A program made the position numbers and the translations under genes. DNA of 64,000 nt from contig NZ_CP029190.1 in assembly GCF_008642295.1 (NCBI RefSeq), positions 2,638,001-2,702,000 of the forward strand, read 5' to 3'. Shown one piece after another: positions 8,450 to 18,044 of the stretch. How positions within the stretch are numbered: the stretch's first letter is position 1; the number at the start of each line of letters is the position of its first letter. Origin of the DNA: Streptomyces venezuelae (GTDB taxonomy: Bacteria > Actinomycetota > Actinomycetes > Streptomycetales > Streptomycetaceae). Under the pieces are notes generated by a model that saw nothing but the letters and a program-made list of their open reading frames with translations, had not been told where the DNA came from and did no database searches.

Positions 8450-9450
8450 CAGCCCAGCACCTCCTCGACCTCGGCGGGATACGGCATCGCACTGGAGCAT
8501 GCCAGCCGCGAGGCCACGATCGCCCCCGCCGCGTTCGCGTACTGCATCACGCGTTCCAGCTGCCAGCCCGCCAGCAGGCCGTGGCAGAGCGCGCCGCCGA
8601 ACGCGTCCCCCGCGCCCAGCCCGTTGACCACCTCGACCTTCACCGGCGGGACCTCCGCCACCGTGCCGTCCCGGTGGACGGCGAGCACCCCCTCGGGGCC
8701 CCGTTTCACCACCGCCAGCTCCACTCCGGCCGCCAGCAGTGCGCGGGCCGCCGCCCAGGGCTCGCGCTCGCCGGTGGCGATCTCGCACTCCTCCGTGTTG
8801 CCGACGGCGACCGTGGCCAGGGCCAGGGCCTGCGCATACGCCCCGGCCGGGTCCCCCGACCAAAGCACCGGCCGCCAGTCCAGATCGAAAACGGTAATCC
8901 CACGCCCCGTCCCGGCCCCCGTCCCGGCCCCCGCCCCGGCCCCGGCCCGCGCTTCCAGGGCGGCCAGGGTCGCCGCCCGGCTGGGTTCCGCGCTCAGCCC
9001 GGTTCCGGTCATCCAGAACACCCGGGCGGCGCGGACCGCCGCGAGGTCCAGCTCCCCGGGAAGGATCTCCAGGTCGGGGGCCTTGGGCTCGCGGCGGAAG
9101 TGGATCGGGAAGCGGTCCGGCGGGAAGATCTCGCAGAAGGTCAGCGGGGTGGGGTAGGCGGCGACCTCGGCGACCCAGCGGTCGTCGACGCCGAAGGCCC
9201 GCAGCTCCGCCCGCAGGTAGGCGCCGAAGGGATCCGCGCCGGTCCGGGTGATCAGCGCGGTGCGCCGGCCCAGGCGGGCCGCCGCGACCGCCACATTGGC
9301 CGCGGATCCGCCGAGGAACCGGCCGAAGGTGTCCACCTCGGCGAGTGGTACTCCGGTCCGGAGCGGGTAGAGATCCACCCCGATGCGGCCCATGGTGATC
9401 AGGTCGAAGCGGTCGCCCGGATGCAGCGGATCGGTCGGATCGGTCGTCAC
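8449..9450 (-). CDS. iolC: 5-dehydro-2-deoxygluconokinase (PfkB family)
   Basis: A 333-residue sugar kinase of the ribokinase/PfkB family. Visible motifs are the N-terminal MGRIGVDLYP and GGSAANVAVAAARLG, and the C-terminal catalytic signature NGLGAGDAFGG, in which the Asp is the base. In this operon it phosphorylates the IolB product. I chose GTG at 9450 because GGAGG lies nine bases upstream; the longer open frame enters the opposite-strand isomerase gene. A short Ala/Gly-rich insertion around residue 165 (codons 8920-8960) is a simple GCCCCGGCC-type repeat in the DNA. Confidence 0.9.
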   Translation of the reverse strand: MTTDPTDPLHPGDRFDLITMGRIGVDLYPLRTGVPLAEVDTFGRFLGGSAANVAVAAARLGRRTALITRTGADPFGAYLRAELRAFGVDDRWVAEVAAYPTPLTFCEIFPPDRFPIHFRREPKAPDLEILPGELDLAAVRAARVFWMTGTGLSAEPSRAATLAALEARAGAGAGAGTGAGTGRGITVFDLDWRPVLWSGDPAGAYAQALALATVAVGNTEECEIATGEREPWAAARALLAAGVELAVVKRGPEGVLAVHRDGTVAEVPPVKVEVVNGLGAGDAFGGALCHGLLAGWQLERVMQYANAAGAIVASRLACSSAMPYPAEVEEVLG

Positions 9451-9499
9451 TGTCAAAGTCCTCCAGTCTCCACGAGCGATGCAGCCTAAGGTGGCCGTT

Positions 9500-10414
9500 A
9501 TGACGTCCTCCCCGCCCGCGTTGACCCGTATCCGTGTCGGTTCGGCACCGGACTCCTGGGGGGTGTGGTTCCCCGACGACCCACAGCAGACCGGCTGGCA
9601 GCGCTTCCTCGACGAGGTCGCCGACGCAGGGTACGAGTGGATCGAGCTCGGCCCGTACGGATATCTCCCCACCGACCCCGACCTGCTGGCGGAGGAGACG
9701 GCGAAGCGCGGGCTGAAGGTCTCGGCGGGCACCGTCTTCACCGGACTCCATCACGGACCCGGGGTCTGGGAGCAGACCTGGGAGCACGTGTCGCGGGTGG
9801 CGGCGCTCACCCGGGCGGTGGGCGCGGAGCACCTGGTGGTGATCCCCTCCTTCTGGCGGGACGACAAGACCGGTGCGCTGCTGGAGGACCGCAAGCTGAC
9901 CGTGGACCAGTGGCGGGACCTGACCCGGCAGACCGAGCGGCTGGGCCGTGAGGTGCGGGACCGGTACGGACTGCGGATCGTGGTGCATCCGCACGCCGAC
10001 ACCCATATCGACACCCCGGACAACGTCAGCCGGTTCCTGGACGCCACCGACCCGGACGCGGTCGCACTGTGCCTGGACACCGGCCACTACGCGTACTGCG
10101 GCGGGGACAGCGTGGAGCTGATCGAGACCTTCGGGGAGCGGATCGGCTATCTGCACCTCAAGCAGGTGGATCCGCGCATCCTCGCCGAGGTGGTGGCGGA
10201 GGAGGTGCCCTTCGGTCCGGCGGTGGCGCGCGGGGTGATGTGCGAACCGCCGGCCGGAGTGCCCGCGCTGGAGCCGGTGCTGGCCGCCGCCCAGAAGCTC
10301 GGAACCGAGCTGTTCGCGATCGTGGAGCAGGACATGTACCCCTGCCCGCCGGACCGGCCCCTGCCCATCGCCCGGCGCACCCGGGCCTATCTGCGCTCCT
10401 GTGGCGCCCGTTGA
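9500..10414 (+). CDS. sugar phosphate isomerase/epimerase, IolE/IolI-like TIM barrel
   Basis: A 304-residue xylose-isomerase-like TIM-barrel protein. The start of the mature fold ([21 protein letters not shown]) and the metal-ligand stretches [12 protein letters not shown] and [13 protein letters not shown] fit the IolE (2-keto-myo-inositol dehydratase) or IolI group. A leaderless start is likely: TAAGGT lies seven bases before ATG 9500. It is divergent from iolC across only 49 bp and is followed by an oxidoreductase, so it should act early in the inositol pathway. Dehydratase versus isomerase cannot be settled by eye. Confidence 0.82.
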   Translation: MTSSPPALTRIRVGSAPDSWGVWFPDDPQQTGWQRFLDEVADAGYEWIELGPYGYLPTDPDLLAEETAKRGLKVSAGTVFTGLHHGPGVWEQTWEHVSRVAALTRAVGAEHLVVIPSFWRDDKTGALLEDRKLTVDQWRDLTRQTERLGREVRDRYGLRIVVHPHADTHIDTPDNVSRFLDATDPDAVALCLDTGHYAYCGGDSVELIETFGERIGYLHLKQVDPRILAEVVAEEVPFGPAVARGVMCEPPAGVPALEPVLAAAQKLGTELFAIVEQDMYPCPPDRPLPIARRTRAYLRSCGAR

Positions 10415-10427
10415 GGAGGATCCGGTC

Positions 10428-11441
10428 GTGAGCAGCACGCTCGGCATAGCGGTCATCGGTACGGGGCGGATGGGCGCCGACCACGTCCGGCGGATCGGGC
10501 ATTCGGTCGGCGGTGCCCGGGTGGTTGCGGTGGCCGACCCGGACGGCGACCGGGTCAAGGAGGTCGCCGCCGGCCTGGAGGGGGCGAGCGCGCACACCGA
10601 CCCGATGGCCGCGCTGGCCGTCCCCGGGGTGGAGGCGGTGCTGATCGCCGCTCCGGGCCCGGCCCATGAGGAACTCCTGCTCGCGGCCCTGGAGCGGGAC
10701 CTTCCGGTGCTGTGCGAGAAGCCGCTGACCCCCGACCCGGCAGGTGCCCTGCGGGTGGTGGAAGCGGAGCAGCGGCTCGGCCGGCGGCGGATCCAGGTGG
10801 GGTTCATGCGCCGGTTCGACGCCGAGTACGAGCGGCTGAAGGAACTGCTGGACGCGGGCGGGATCGGCCGGCCGCTGTTCCTGCACTGCCGGCACCGGAA
10901 CGCCTCCTCCCCCTCGTTCTTCACCAGCGACATGCTGATCAGCGATTCGGTGGTGCACGAGGTGGACGCCGCGCGCTGGCTTCTCGGGCAGGAGATCACG
11001 GCGGTGTCCGTGCTGTCCCCGGCCCCGTCCGCCGCCGCCCCGGAGGGGCTGGCCGATCCGCAGCTGGTGCTGCTGGAGACCGCGGGCGGCGCGATCGTCG
11101 ACGTGGAGATCTTCGTCAACTGCGGCTTCGGCTACCAGGTGCAGTGCGAGGCGGTCGGCGAGTCCGGCAGCGCCCGGATCGGTGACGGGCACGCGATGGT
11201 GGTGCAGTCCGCGGGCCGCCGCTACGGGGAGATCGTGCACGACTTCACCGAGCGGTTCGCCGACGCCTACGACCGGCAGCTGCGGCGGTGGGTGGCCGCG
11301 GCCTCCCGCGGCCGGGTGGCGGGCCCGGACGCCTGGGACGGCTACGCGGCGGCGGCCGTGTCGGAGGCAGGGCTGACCGCCCGCCGCACCGGCACCCGGA
11401 CCGCGGTCGACCTCGCCGAACGGCCTCCGCTGTACCGCTGA
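10428..11441 (+). CDS. Gfo/Idh/MocA family oxidoreductase, probable inositol 2-dehydrogenase
   Basis: A 337-residue NAD(P)-dependent dehydrogenase. The Rossmann motif [11 protein letters not shown] is near residue 8 and the family signature CEKPL near 99. [15 protein letters not shown] segment near 180 carries the His used for catalysis in this family. The GTG start at 10428 is set by GAGGAGGA directly upstream, 13 bp after the isomerase stop. With iolE-like and iolCBD genes alongside, oxidation of myo- or scyllo-inositol is the likely reaction (IolG type). Confidence 0.83.
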   Translation: MSSTLGIAVIGTGRMGADHVRRIGHSVGGARVVAVADPDGDRVKEVAAGLEGASAHTDPMAALAVPGVEAVLIAAPGPAHEELLLAALERDLPVLCEKPLTPDPAGALRVVEAEQRLGRRRIQVGFMRRFDAEYERLKELLDAGGIGRPLFLHCRHRNASSPSFFTSDMLISDSVVHEVDAARWLLGQEITAVSVLSPAPSAAAPEGLADPQLVLLETAGGAIVDVEIFVNCGFGYQVQCEAVGESGSARIGDGHAMVVQSAGRRYGEIVHDFTERFADAYDRQLRRWVAAASRGRVAGPDAWDGYAAAAVSEAGLTARRTGTRTAVDLAERPPLYR

Positions 11442-11679
11442 TCCCGCCGATACCCCTGATGCCCCGTTCGCCCCCTGTGCCGCTTCCGTCACAGGGGTCG
11501 AGAATTGGTCACACATGTCCGCATCACGCGGGTCTTCCGTCACAGGCATTCGACAACCCCTCCTCCGCCTTCACCGAGAACCGTTCTCCGGGCACAACGC
11601 GAGTGATCGTCAGCGTCCGCGCTCCGGCTCCCCCGACGGCCTCCCGGCCGCCCCCGGGGCGTGGACCAGGAGGTGTGCC

Positions 11680-11880
11680 ATGACCGACCGGAAACTGTGG
11701 TCGTACAAGGAGATCGCCGCCCACATCCGGGTCCAGCCCGACAGCGTGCGCTCCTACCGGAAGCACGGGCTGCTCCCCCCGCCCGACCATGTGGAGGGCG
11801 CCAAGCCCTACTGGTACGCCGAAACGATCCGCGCCTGGGTGGCCCAGCGGCCCGGAAACCGGGGCCGCCGCGAGGACTGA
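11680..11880 (+). CDS. small MerR/excisionase-like helix-turn-helix protein
   Basis: A 66-residue protein consisting almost entirely of one winged HTH: SYKEIAAHIRVQPDSVRSYRKHGLLPPPD, then a Trp/Tyr-rich wing and a basic tail. An AGGAGG site five bases before the ATG supports the start. Such proteins are common in Streptomyces, mostly uncharacterised. It stands alone: 238 bp separate it from the dehydrogenase, with no feature I can name, and a hairpin follows it. Confidence 0.75.
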   Translation: MTDRKLWSYKEIAAHIRVQPDSVRSYRKHGLLPPPDHVEGAKPYWYAETIRAWVAQRPGNRGRRED

Positions 11881-11885
11881 GCCGG

Positions 11886-11918
11886 CCGGGCCGGCCGAGG
11901 CGGGCCCGGCCGGCCCGG
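11886..11918. terminator. GC-rich hairpin between convergent genes
   Basis: A 12-bp perfect stem (CCGGGCCGGCCG with CGGCCGGCCCGG) around a nine-base loop, between the small HTH gene and the convergent MMPL gene. Confidence 0.65.
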
Positions 11919-11957
11919 GTCCCGCCAGGCCCGCCGGTCCCGCCGGCTCCGCCTCCC

Positions 11958-14183
11958 TCACCCGATCCCGGCCGGGACCTTCGCCGGTTCCGCCGGCGCC
12001 GCCGCCGGTTCGCCCTCGCTCAGTCCGAAGCGCTCGTGCAGCCGGCGCAGCGGTCCCGGCGCCCACCAGGTGGCCCTCCCCGTCAGCTTCATCACGGCCG
12101 GCACCAGCAGGCTCCGCACCACCATCGCGTCCATCAGCACGGCCAGCGCGATCCCGAGACCCAGCATCTTGGTGTTGGTCACCCGCGAGGTGCCGATGGC
12201 GACCATCACCACCGCCAGGATCACGGCGGCAGCGGTGATCAGCCCGCCCGTCCGGGCCAGTCCGGCACGGACCGCCCCTTCGTGGTCGCCGGTCCGGTCG
12301 TACTCCTCCTTGATGCGGGATATGAGGAACACCCCGTAGTCCATGGAGAGTCCGAAGGCGATGCAGAACATCAGCACCGGCAGGGTGGTCTCGATGTCCC
12401 CGGTGGCGGTGAAGGAGAGGAATCCGGAGAGGTTGCCCTCCTGGAACACCCACACCACCGCGCCGAACATCGCCGTCAGGCTGAGTGCGTTCAGCAGCAC
12501 CGCCTGGAGGGGGATGAGCACGCTCCCGGTGAGCAGGAAGACCAGCAGCAGGGTGGCCGCCACGATCAGGGCGAGCGCCCAGGGCAGTTTCTCGGCGATG
12601 GCGTCCTGGGCGTCGACCAGGACGGCGGCCTGTCCGGTCACCGCGGTGTCGAAGGGCGCCTCCACCCCGCGGACTTCGGCCACCAGGTCCTGGGTCTGCT
12701 GTCCGACGGCCTCGCCCTCGCCGAGGACGGTGAAGTAGGCGTAGTTCCCGGAGGTCACCGGCCCCTCGGCCCGGACGGCGCCCGGCAGGTCCGCCAGCCT
12801 GGCCCGGTACCCCTCGTACTCCGAGGCGCTGGCCCGCCCCTCCGCCAGGACCACCAGTCCGGCCCCGGGGCTGCCGGGGAATCCGTCCCGGATCTCCTCC
12901 TGCACCAGGTGCGAGGCGGCGGTCCTGGGCAGCTGACGGTCGTCGACGGTGCCGAACTTCACCCCGAGGAAGGGCAGTCCGAGCAGCAGCAGCCCGATGG
13001 TGGTGGCCAGGGCGAACAGCGGTGCCCGGCGCATCACCAGCGTGGCGGACCGGGCCCAGCCCCGCCCCTCGCCGCCGGCCGCCGCCCCGGCGGGCCGGCC
13101 GCGCCGCCACAGCCGCCGCAGGTCCAGGGAGTTGACCCGGTCCCCCAGCAGGACCAGCGCGGCCGGCAGCAGGACCAGCGCGGCGGCAGCCGCGATCAGG
13201 ACGACCGCGATGCCCGCGTAGGCGAAGGAGCGCAGGAAGTACATCGGGAAGAGGAGCATCGCCGAGAGGGCGACCGCGACGGTCAGCGAGGAGAACAGCA
13301 CCGTCCGCCCGGCCGTCCGCAGGGTGGCCCCCACCGCCGCCACCGGGTCCCGGCCGGCGGCCAGCTCCTCCCGGAACCTGCGCACGATGAACAGGGCGTA
13401 GTCGATGGCCAGGCCGAGGCCGAGCGCCGTGGTGAGGTTCATGGCGAAGACCGAGACCTCGGTGAACTCGGTGAGCCCGCGCAGGACCGCGTTGGTGCCC
13501 AGGATCGCGATGATGCCGACGCCGAGCGGCAGCAGGGCGGCGACGGCGCTGCCGAAGACCAGGACCAGCAGCACCAGGGTCACCGGCAGGGCGATCAGCT
13601 CGGCGCGCAGCAGGTCCTCCTGGATGGTGGTGGTGATCTCGCGCTGGACAGCCACCGGTCCGCCCAGGGAGACCTCCACCGGTCCGTGCACCCCCTCGAA
13701 CTGCGGGGCGATCCGGTCGAGGACCTCGGTGGCGGCCTTCTCGTCGCCCAGCACCCGGGCGGAGATCAGCGCCTGCCGTCCGTCCTCGGACCGCAGCGCC
13801 GGCAGTTTGGTCTGCCAGTACGAACCGACTCCGGTGATCTGCCCCTCGGCGGCGAGCCGTGCGGTCAGCCGGTCCGCCTCGGCGGTGACGGCCGGGTCGT
13901 CGACCCCGGCTCCACCGACCTCCGGCCGGGCCTGGACCAGCAGCAGCAGGTTCGGCTGGGAAGCCGGGAACTCGCGCTCCAGCGCCCTGGCCGCATAGCC
14001 GGACCGGGCGTCCGGATCCTCCCAGCCGCCGCTCCCCATCCGGTCGGCCACCCCGCTGCCCGCCACCACGGCCAGGGCCGTGACCAGCAGGGCGAGCAGC
14101 AGTGACAGGCGCGGCCGGGCGGTGACGAGCCGGGTGAAGGCGCCCTCCCCCAACCCCCGCGGCGTCTTCTTGACTTCAGGCAT
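11958..14183 (-). CDS. MMPL family RND transporter
   Basis: A 741-residue RND-type membrane protein of the MMPL family, with 12 predicted transmembrane segments in two blocks, each preceded by a large extracytoplasmic loop (about residues 45-190 and 400-510). Intramembrane charged motifs ALGLGLAIDYALFIVRR and AFGLSMDYGVFLISR mark the two proton-relay helices. MMPL proteins export lipids, polyketides or drugs in actinobacteria. It is divergent from a TetR regulator with palindromes between them, the usual arrangement for a substrate-induced efflux pump. Confidence 0.88.
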   Translation of the reverse strand: MPEVKKTPRGLGEGAFTRLVTARPRLSLLLALLVTALAVVAGSGVADRMGSGGWEDPDARSGYAARALEREFPASQPNLLLLVQARPEVGGAGVDDPAVTAEADRLTARLAAEGQITGVGSYWQTKLPALRSEDGRQALISARVLGDEKAATEVLDRIAPQFEGVHGPVEVSLGGPVAVQREITTTIQEDLLRAELIALPVTLVLLVLVFGSAVAALLPLGVGIIAILGTNAVLRGLTEFTEVSVFAMNLTTALGLGLAIDYALFIVRRFREELAAGRDPVAAVGATLRTAGRTVLFSSLTVAVALSAMLLFPMYFLRSFAYAGIAVVLIAAAAALVLLPAALVLLGDRVNSLDLRRLWRRGRPAGAAAGGEGRGWARSATLVMRRAPLFALATTIGLLLLGLPFLGVKFGTVDDRQLPRTAASHLVQEEIRDGFPGSPGAGLVVLAEGRASASEYEGYRARLADLPGAVRAEGPVTSGNYAYFTVLGEGEAVGQQTQDLVAEVRGVEAPFDTAVTGQAAVLVDAQDAIAEKLPWALALIVAATLLLVFLLTGSVLIPLQAVLLNALSLTAMFGAVVWVFQEGNLSGFLSFTATGDIETTLPVLMFCIAFGLSMDYGVFLISRIKEEYDRTGDHEGAVRAGLARTGGLITAAAVILAVVMVAIGTSRVTNTKMLGLGIALAVLMDAMVVRSLLVPAVMKLTGRATWWAPGPLRRLHERFGLSEGEPAAAPAEPAKVPAGIG

Positions 14184-14234
14184 GACTCGGTGTCCCCTTC
14201 ACCGTGATTGCCAGCCGAAATACACTGGCAAACA

Positions 14235-14278
14235 CGAGCGGTCGCTCGCGTTTTTCAAGAATGCGAGCGATGTCTCGC
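14235..14278. promoter_or_regulatory. putative TetR operators between the MMPL gene and its regulator
   Basis: Two related inverted repeats lie in the 131-bp divergent region: CGAGCGGTCGCTCG at 14235-14248, and GCGAG-CGATGT-CTCGC at 14263-14278. Both share a CGAGCG core. This fits autoregulation plus control of the exporter. Confidence 0.6.
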
Positions 14279-14314
14279 GTTTGTCAATCACCCTTGAGTA
14301 GGAAGGGGTGTGCC

Positions 14315-14983
14315 GTGCGCCAGGAGAAGCCGGCCGCCAGCAAGTCCGCCACGCCGCGCCGGCAGGCCCGCGGGGAGCGCCGGATCGCCCAGCTCCTGGA
14401 CGCCGCAGCCGGGGTGTTCTGCAGAAACGGCTACGCCGCCGCCAGCACGAACTCGATCGCCAAGGAGGCCGGGGTCTCCCCCGGCACGCTGTACCAGTTC
14501 TTCCCGAACAAGGAGGCCATCGCCGTGGAGCTGGGCGGCCAGCTGCTCCAGCGGGCGCACGAGATGCACGGCCAGGCCTTCCTGCCGGAGAACCTCCGGA
14601 AGCCGCTGCCCGAGCTGCTGGATGCCGTCCTCGACCCGGTGATCGCCTTCAACTGCGAGAACCCGGCCTTCTGGGCCCTGATGCACGGCTCCGGTGTCCC
14701 CGGCATCGCCCACGGCCACGAGGCCCTGCACGCGAACCTGACGACCCGGATCCTGGGGGTCCTGCGGACCTTCTGTCCGGAGGCGACGGAGGCGGAGCTG
14801 AACCTCACCGCCAACATGATCCTCGGCATCTTCAAGTCCTCGCTGGACCTGATCCTCGCCACCGAGGGCGACGAGCGCGCCGCCTACATCGCCGAGCTGA
14901 AGACCGTCCTGCTGCGCTACCTGGACCCGATGTTCACCGTGACCGAATTCGAGCGGGAACCGAGGGCGGAGATCCCGCATTAA
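14315..14983 (+). CDS. TetR family transcriptional regulator
   Basis: A 222-residue TetR protein with an N-terminal HTH (IAQLLDAAAGVFCRNGYAAASTNSIAKEAGVSPGTLYQFFPNKEAI, about residues 25-70) and a C-terminal ligand domain. GTG 14315 is preferred because AGGAAGG precedes it by about eight bases; the upstream open frame runs through the operator region. It probably represses the divergent MMPL exporter. Its TAA stop abuts the copper box of the next operon. Confidence 0.88.
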   Translation: MRQEKPAASKSATPRRQARGERRIAQLLDAAAGVFCRNGYAAASTNSIAKEAGVSPGTLYQFFPNKEAIAVELGGQLLQRAHEMHGQAFLPENLRKPLPELLDAVLDPVIAFNCENPAFWALMHGSGVPGIAHGHEALHANLTTRILGVLRTFCPEATEAELNLTANMILGIFKSSLDLILATEGDERAAYIAELKTVLLRYLDPMFTVTEFEREPRAEIPH

Positions 14984-14999
14984 TACCCCCTAGGGGTAT
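14983..14999 (+). promoter_or_regulatory. CsoR-type copper operator with overlapping -10
   Basis: The 17-base palindrome ATACCCCCTAGGGGTAT has the TACCC...GGGTA arms of CsoR (Cu(I)-sensing repressor) boxes. Its right arm overlaps a TATACT element at 14997-15002 that could be the -10 of the copZ-copA promoter, so a bound repressor would block RNA polymerase. No csoR gene is in the window. Confidence 0.78.
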
Positions 15000-15078
15000 A
15001 CTCTGAGGGTGAAGGGAGGACCGTGGACTGACACCCGGTCCTGCCGGCCTACGACAGAGCCCCGAAGAGGAGAACGAC

Positions 15079-15312
15079 ATGACCGCCGAGACGGACACCC
15101 AGACCACCACCGTCTACCGGGTGACCGGCATGACCTGCGGGCACTGCGAGGGCGCCGTGACCGCCGAGATCTCCGCCCTCCCCGGCGTCACCTCGGTCAA
15201 GGCCGTGGCCGCCACCGGCGAGGTCACCGTGGTCTCCGCCGCGCCGCTCACCGAGGACGAGGTGCGCGCTGCCGTGGACGAGGCGGGCTACGAGCTGGCC
15301 GGCACGGTCTGA
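15079..15312 (+). CDS. copZ: copper chaperone, heavy-metal-associated domain protein
   Basis: A 77-residue single HMA domain with the Cu(I)-binding motif MTCGHC near residues 18-23, and the typical beta-alpha-beta pattern. It delivers Cu(I) to the P-type ATPase encoded 108 bp downstream. A GAGGAG site precedes the ATG. The CsoR-like box 80 bp upstream should make it copper-inducible. Confidence 0.92.
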   Translation: MTAETDTQTTTVYRVTGMTCGHCEGAVTAEISALPGVTSVKAVAATGEVTVVSAAPLTEDEVRAAVDEAGYELAGTV

Positions 15313-15420
15313 GCCCCCTGCCCCCCGCCCGCAAGGCCTCTTCCGCAGCACCCCGCCGGACCGTACGGGGCCGGTCTGCATCGGCCCCGTACCGCCCGGC
15401 CCACCCTCTGGAGCCGGACC

Positions 15421-17670
15421 ATGAGCAGCACCCTCGAGGTGGAGCTGACGATCGGCGGGATGACCTGCGCCTCCTGCGCGGCCCGCATCGAGAAGAAGCT
15501 CAACCGGATGGAAGGCGTCACCGCCTCGGTGAACTACGCCACCGAGAAGGCGAAGGTCTCCTGTACGGGCGACGTACAGGTCGCCGATCTGATCGCCACC
15601 GTGGTGAAGACCGGCTACACGGCCGAACAGCCCCCGCCGCCCGCCCTGCCCGCCCCGGCCGCGGACGGCCGCGCCGACGGGTCTGACACGTCCGACGGGA
15701 CCGCCGCGGCTGCCGCGCTGCGACAGCGGCTGCTCGTCTCCGCGGTCCTCGCCGCCCCCGTCGTCCTGCTCGCGATGGTGCCGGCCCTGCAGTTCGACAA
15801 CTGGCAGTGGCTCTCCCTCACCCTGGCCGCCCCCGTGGTGGTCTGGGGCGGGCTGCCCTTCCACCGGGCCGCCTGGACCAATGCCCGGCACGGCGCCGCC
15901 ACCATGGACACCCTGGTCTCCCTCGGTACCCTCGCCGCCTTCGCCTGGTCCCTGTGGGCCCTGTTCCTCGGCCACGCCGGAACCCCCGGCATGCGGCACG
16001 GCTTCGATGTCACGGCCACCCGGACGGACGGCGCCGGCACCATCTACCTGGAGGTCGCGGCCGGGGTCGTGGTCTTCATCCTGCTCGGCCGCCATCTGGA
16101 GGCCCGCTCCAAGCGGAAGGCCGGCGCGGCCATCCGGGCCCTGCTGGAACTGGGCGCCAAGGACGTGGCGGTGCTGCGCGACGGCACCGAGGTACGGATA
16201 CCCGTGACCGCCCTCGCGGTCGGCGACCGCTTCGTGGTCCGCCCCGGCGAGAAGATCGCCACCGACGGCACCGTGGTCGAGGGCTCCTCCGCCGTGGACG
16301 TCTCCCTGCTCACCGGCGAGTCGGTGCCCGCCGAGGTCACGGCCGGCGACCCGGTCACCGGCGCCACCGTCAACGCCTCCGGCCGGCTGGTCGTCGAGGC
16401 CACCCGGGTCGGTGCCGACACCCAGCTCGCCCGGATGGCCCGCCTGGTGGAAGAGGCCCAGAACGGCAAGGCCGAGGTGCAACGGCTGGCCGACCGGATC
16501 TCCGCCGTCTTCGTCCCCGTGGTGCTGCTGATCGCCCTCGGCACCTGGGTGGGCTGGCTGCTCGCCACCGACGACCCGGCCGCCGCGTTCACCGCCGCCG
16601 TGGCCGTCCTGATCATCGCCTGCCCCTGTGCCCTGGGCCTGGCCACCCCGACCGCCCTGCTGGTCGGCACCGGCCGCGGAGCCCAGCTCGGCATCCTGAT
16701 CAAGGGCCCCGAAGTACTGGAATCCACCCGCACCGTGGACACCGTCGTCCTGGACAAGACCGGCACCGTCACCACCGGCCGGATGACCCTGCTCGCCGCC
16801 CACCCCGCCGACGGAGTGACGGAGCAGGAGCTGCTGCGGCTGGCGGGCGCCCTGGAACACGCCTCCGAACACCCGGTCGCACGGGCCATCGCCGCGGGTG
16901 CCGCCGCCCGGACCGGAACGCTGCCCGCCACGGAGGACTTCACCAGCCTCCCCGGCCTGGGCGTGGCAGGCCGGGTCGAGGGCCACGCGGTGCTGGCCGG
17001 GCAGGAGCGGCTGTTCGCCGAGCGGGGCGTCTCCCTCCCGCCGGAGCTCCTGACGGCCCGGCAGGCGGCGGAAGCCGCCGGCGCCACCGCCGTCCTGGTG
17101 GCCTGGGACGGCATCGCCCGGGGCGTGCTGACCGTGGCCGACGCGGTCAAGGAGACCAGCGCCGAGGCGGTCGTACGACTGCGCGCCCTCGGCCTCACCC
17201 CGGTCCTGCTGACCGGCGACAACCAGGCCGTCGCCGACAGCGTGGCCCGCTCGGTGGGGATCGACGAGGTCATCGCCGAGGTGCTGCCGCGGGACAAGGC
17301 GGCCGTGGTCGAGCGGTTGCAGAAGGAGGGCCGTACGGTCGCCATGGTCGGCGACGGGGTCAACGACGCCGCCGCCCTGGCCCGCGCCGATCTGGGCCTG
17401 GCCATGGGCACCGGCACCGACGCCGCCATCGAGGCCGCCGACCTGACCCTGGTCCGCGGGGACCTGCGGGTGGCCGCCGACGCGATCCGGCTCTCCCGAC
17501 GGACCCTGGCCACCATCAAAGGCAACCTGTTCTGGGCCTTCGGCTACAACGTGGCCGCCCTGCCGCTCGCCGCCGCCGGCCTGCTCAACCCGATGATCGC
17601 CGGGGCCGCGATGGCCTTCTCCTCGGTTTTCGTGGTGACCAACAGCCTGCGGCTGCGCTCGTTCCGCTAA
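15421..17670 (+). CDS. copA: copper-exporting P1B-type ATPase
   Basis: A 749-residue heavy-metal ATPase. In order: one N-terminal HMA domain (MTCASC near residues 15-20), transmembrane helices with the CPC ion-binding motif in [13 protein letters not shown] near 400-412, the phosphorylation motif DKTGT near 443, and the hinge [12 protein letters not shown] motifs near 600-645. The CPC plus HMA set points to Cu(I) export. It forms an operon with copZ behind the CsoR-type box. Confidence 0.93.
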   Translation: MSSTLEVELTIGGMTCASCAARIEKKLNRMEGVTASVNYATEKAKVSCTGDVQVADLIATVVKTGYTAEQPPPPALPAPAADGRADGSDTSDGTAAAAALRQRLLVSAVLAAPVVLLAMVPALQFDNWQWLSLTLAAPVVVWGGLPFHRAAWTNARHGAATMDTLVSLGTLAAFAWSLWALFLGHAGTPGMRHGFDVTATRTDGAGTIYLEVAAGVVVFILLGRHLEARSKRKAGAAIRALLELGAKDVAVLRDGTEVRIPVTALAVGDRFVVRPGEKIATDGTVVEGSSAVDVSLLTGESVPAEVTAGDPVTGATVNASGRLVVEATRVGADTQLARMARLVEEAQNGKAEVQRLADRISAVFVPVVLLIALGTWVGWLLATDDPAAAFTAAVAVLIIACPCALGLATPTALLVGTGRGAQLGILIKGPEVLESTRTVDTVVLDKTGTVTTGRMTLLAAHPADGVTEQELLRLAGALEHASEHPVARAIAAGAAARTGTLPATEDFTSLPGLGVAGRVEGHAVLAGQERLFAERGVSLPPELLTARQAAEAAGATAVLVAWDGIARGVLTVADAVKETSAEAVVRLRALGLTPVLLTGDNQAVADSVARSVGIDEVIAEVLPRDKAAVVERLQKEGRTVAMVGDGVNDAAALARADLGLAMGTGTDAAIEAADLTLVRGDLRVAADAIRLSRRTLATIKGNLFWAFGYNVAALPLAAAGLLNPMIAGAAMAFSSVFVVTNSLRLRSFR

Positions 17671-17947
17671 GGTCGCCTCCCCGGGTTGCACACAAGTCCT
17701 TCACGGGAGACGCAGATCACATTGATACCAACGTAACCATTCGGGGTCTTCGTGGGTCTAATGGGACGATGCAAGGAACGTCTTTGGGGGACGTTTTGCG
17801 GAGGTCTTGGGGGACATCCGGGCATCAGCCGGCCGGGGCGCGTGCCCACGGGGAGCTTTGAGCGGCCCTCCTGACCCGTACGGGTCCCGGCAGACCACTG
17901 AGCGCCTCGGCTCGGGTCCCGTGGGGGGAATCCGTTCCGGGGAACGG
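17671..17947. other. 277-bp gene-free segment with direct repeats; possible tiny leaderless ORF or RNA
   Basis: No gene is assigned. The segment is less GC-rich than its surroundings at the left end. It has TAATGG at 17758-17763 that could be a -10 element, then ATG 17769 opening a 30-codon frame (MQGTSLGDVLRRSWGTSG...) that stops at 17861. GTCTTTGGGGGAC (17780-17792) and GTCTTGGGGGAC (17804-17815) are near-identical direct repeats, and GACCCGTACGGGTC (17873-17886) is a perfect palindrome. It could be a small RNA, a leader peptide or the remains of a gene start; nothing decides between them. Confidence 0.4.
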
Positions 17948-17995
17948 AAAGCGCCCCGCTCGTCGACCCGTGGGGGGATCGGCGGCGGGGCGCTT
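17948..17995. terminator. hairpin downstream of citrate synthase
   Basis: AAAGCGCCCCGC (17948-17959) pairs with GCGGGGCGCTTT (17984-17995), a 12-bp perfect stem with A/T ends, able to act in both directions between copA and gltA. Confidence 0.75.
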
Positions 17996-18044
17996 TTCTC
18001 TGTGCGGAGAGAGCCGTGGGCCGTGGCCCGCGGAAGGTGAGGCC

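Noticed and set aside
15049..17691. 880-codon minus-strand frame
   Set aside because: Antisense of copZ-copA, whose HMA, CPC and DKTGT motifs fix the true frame.
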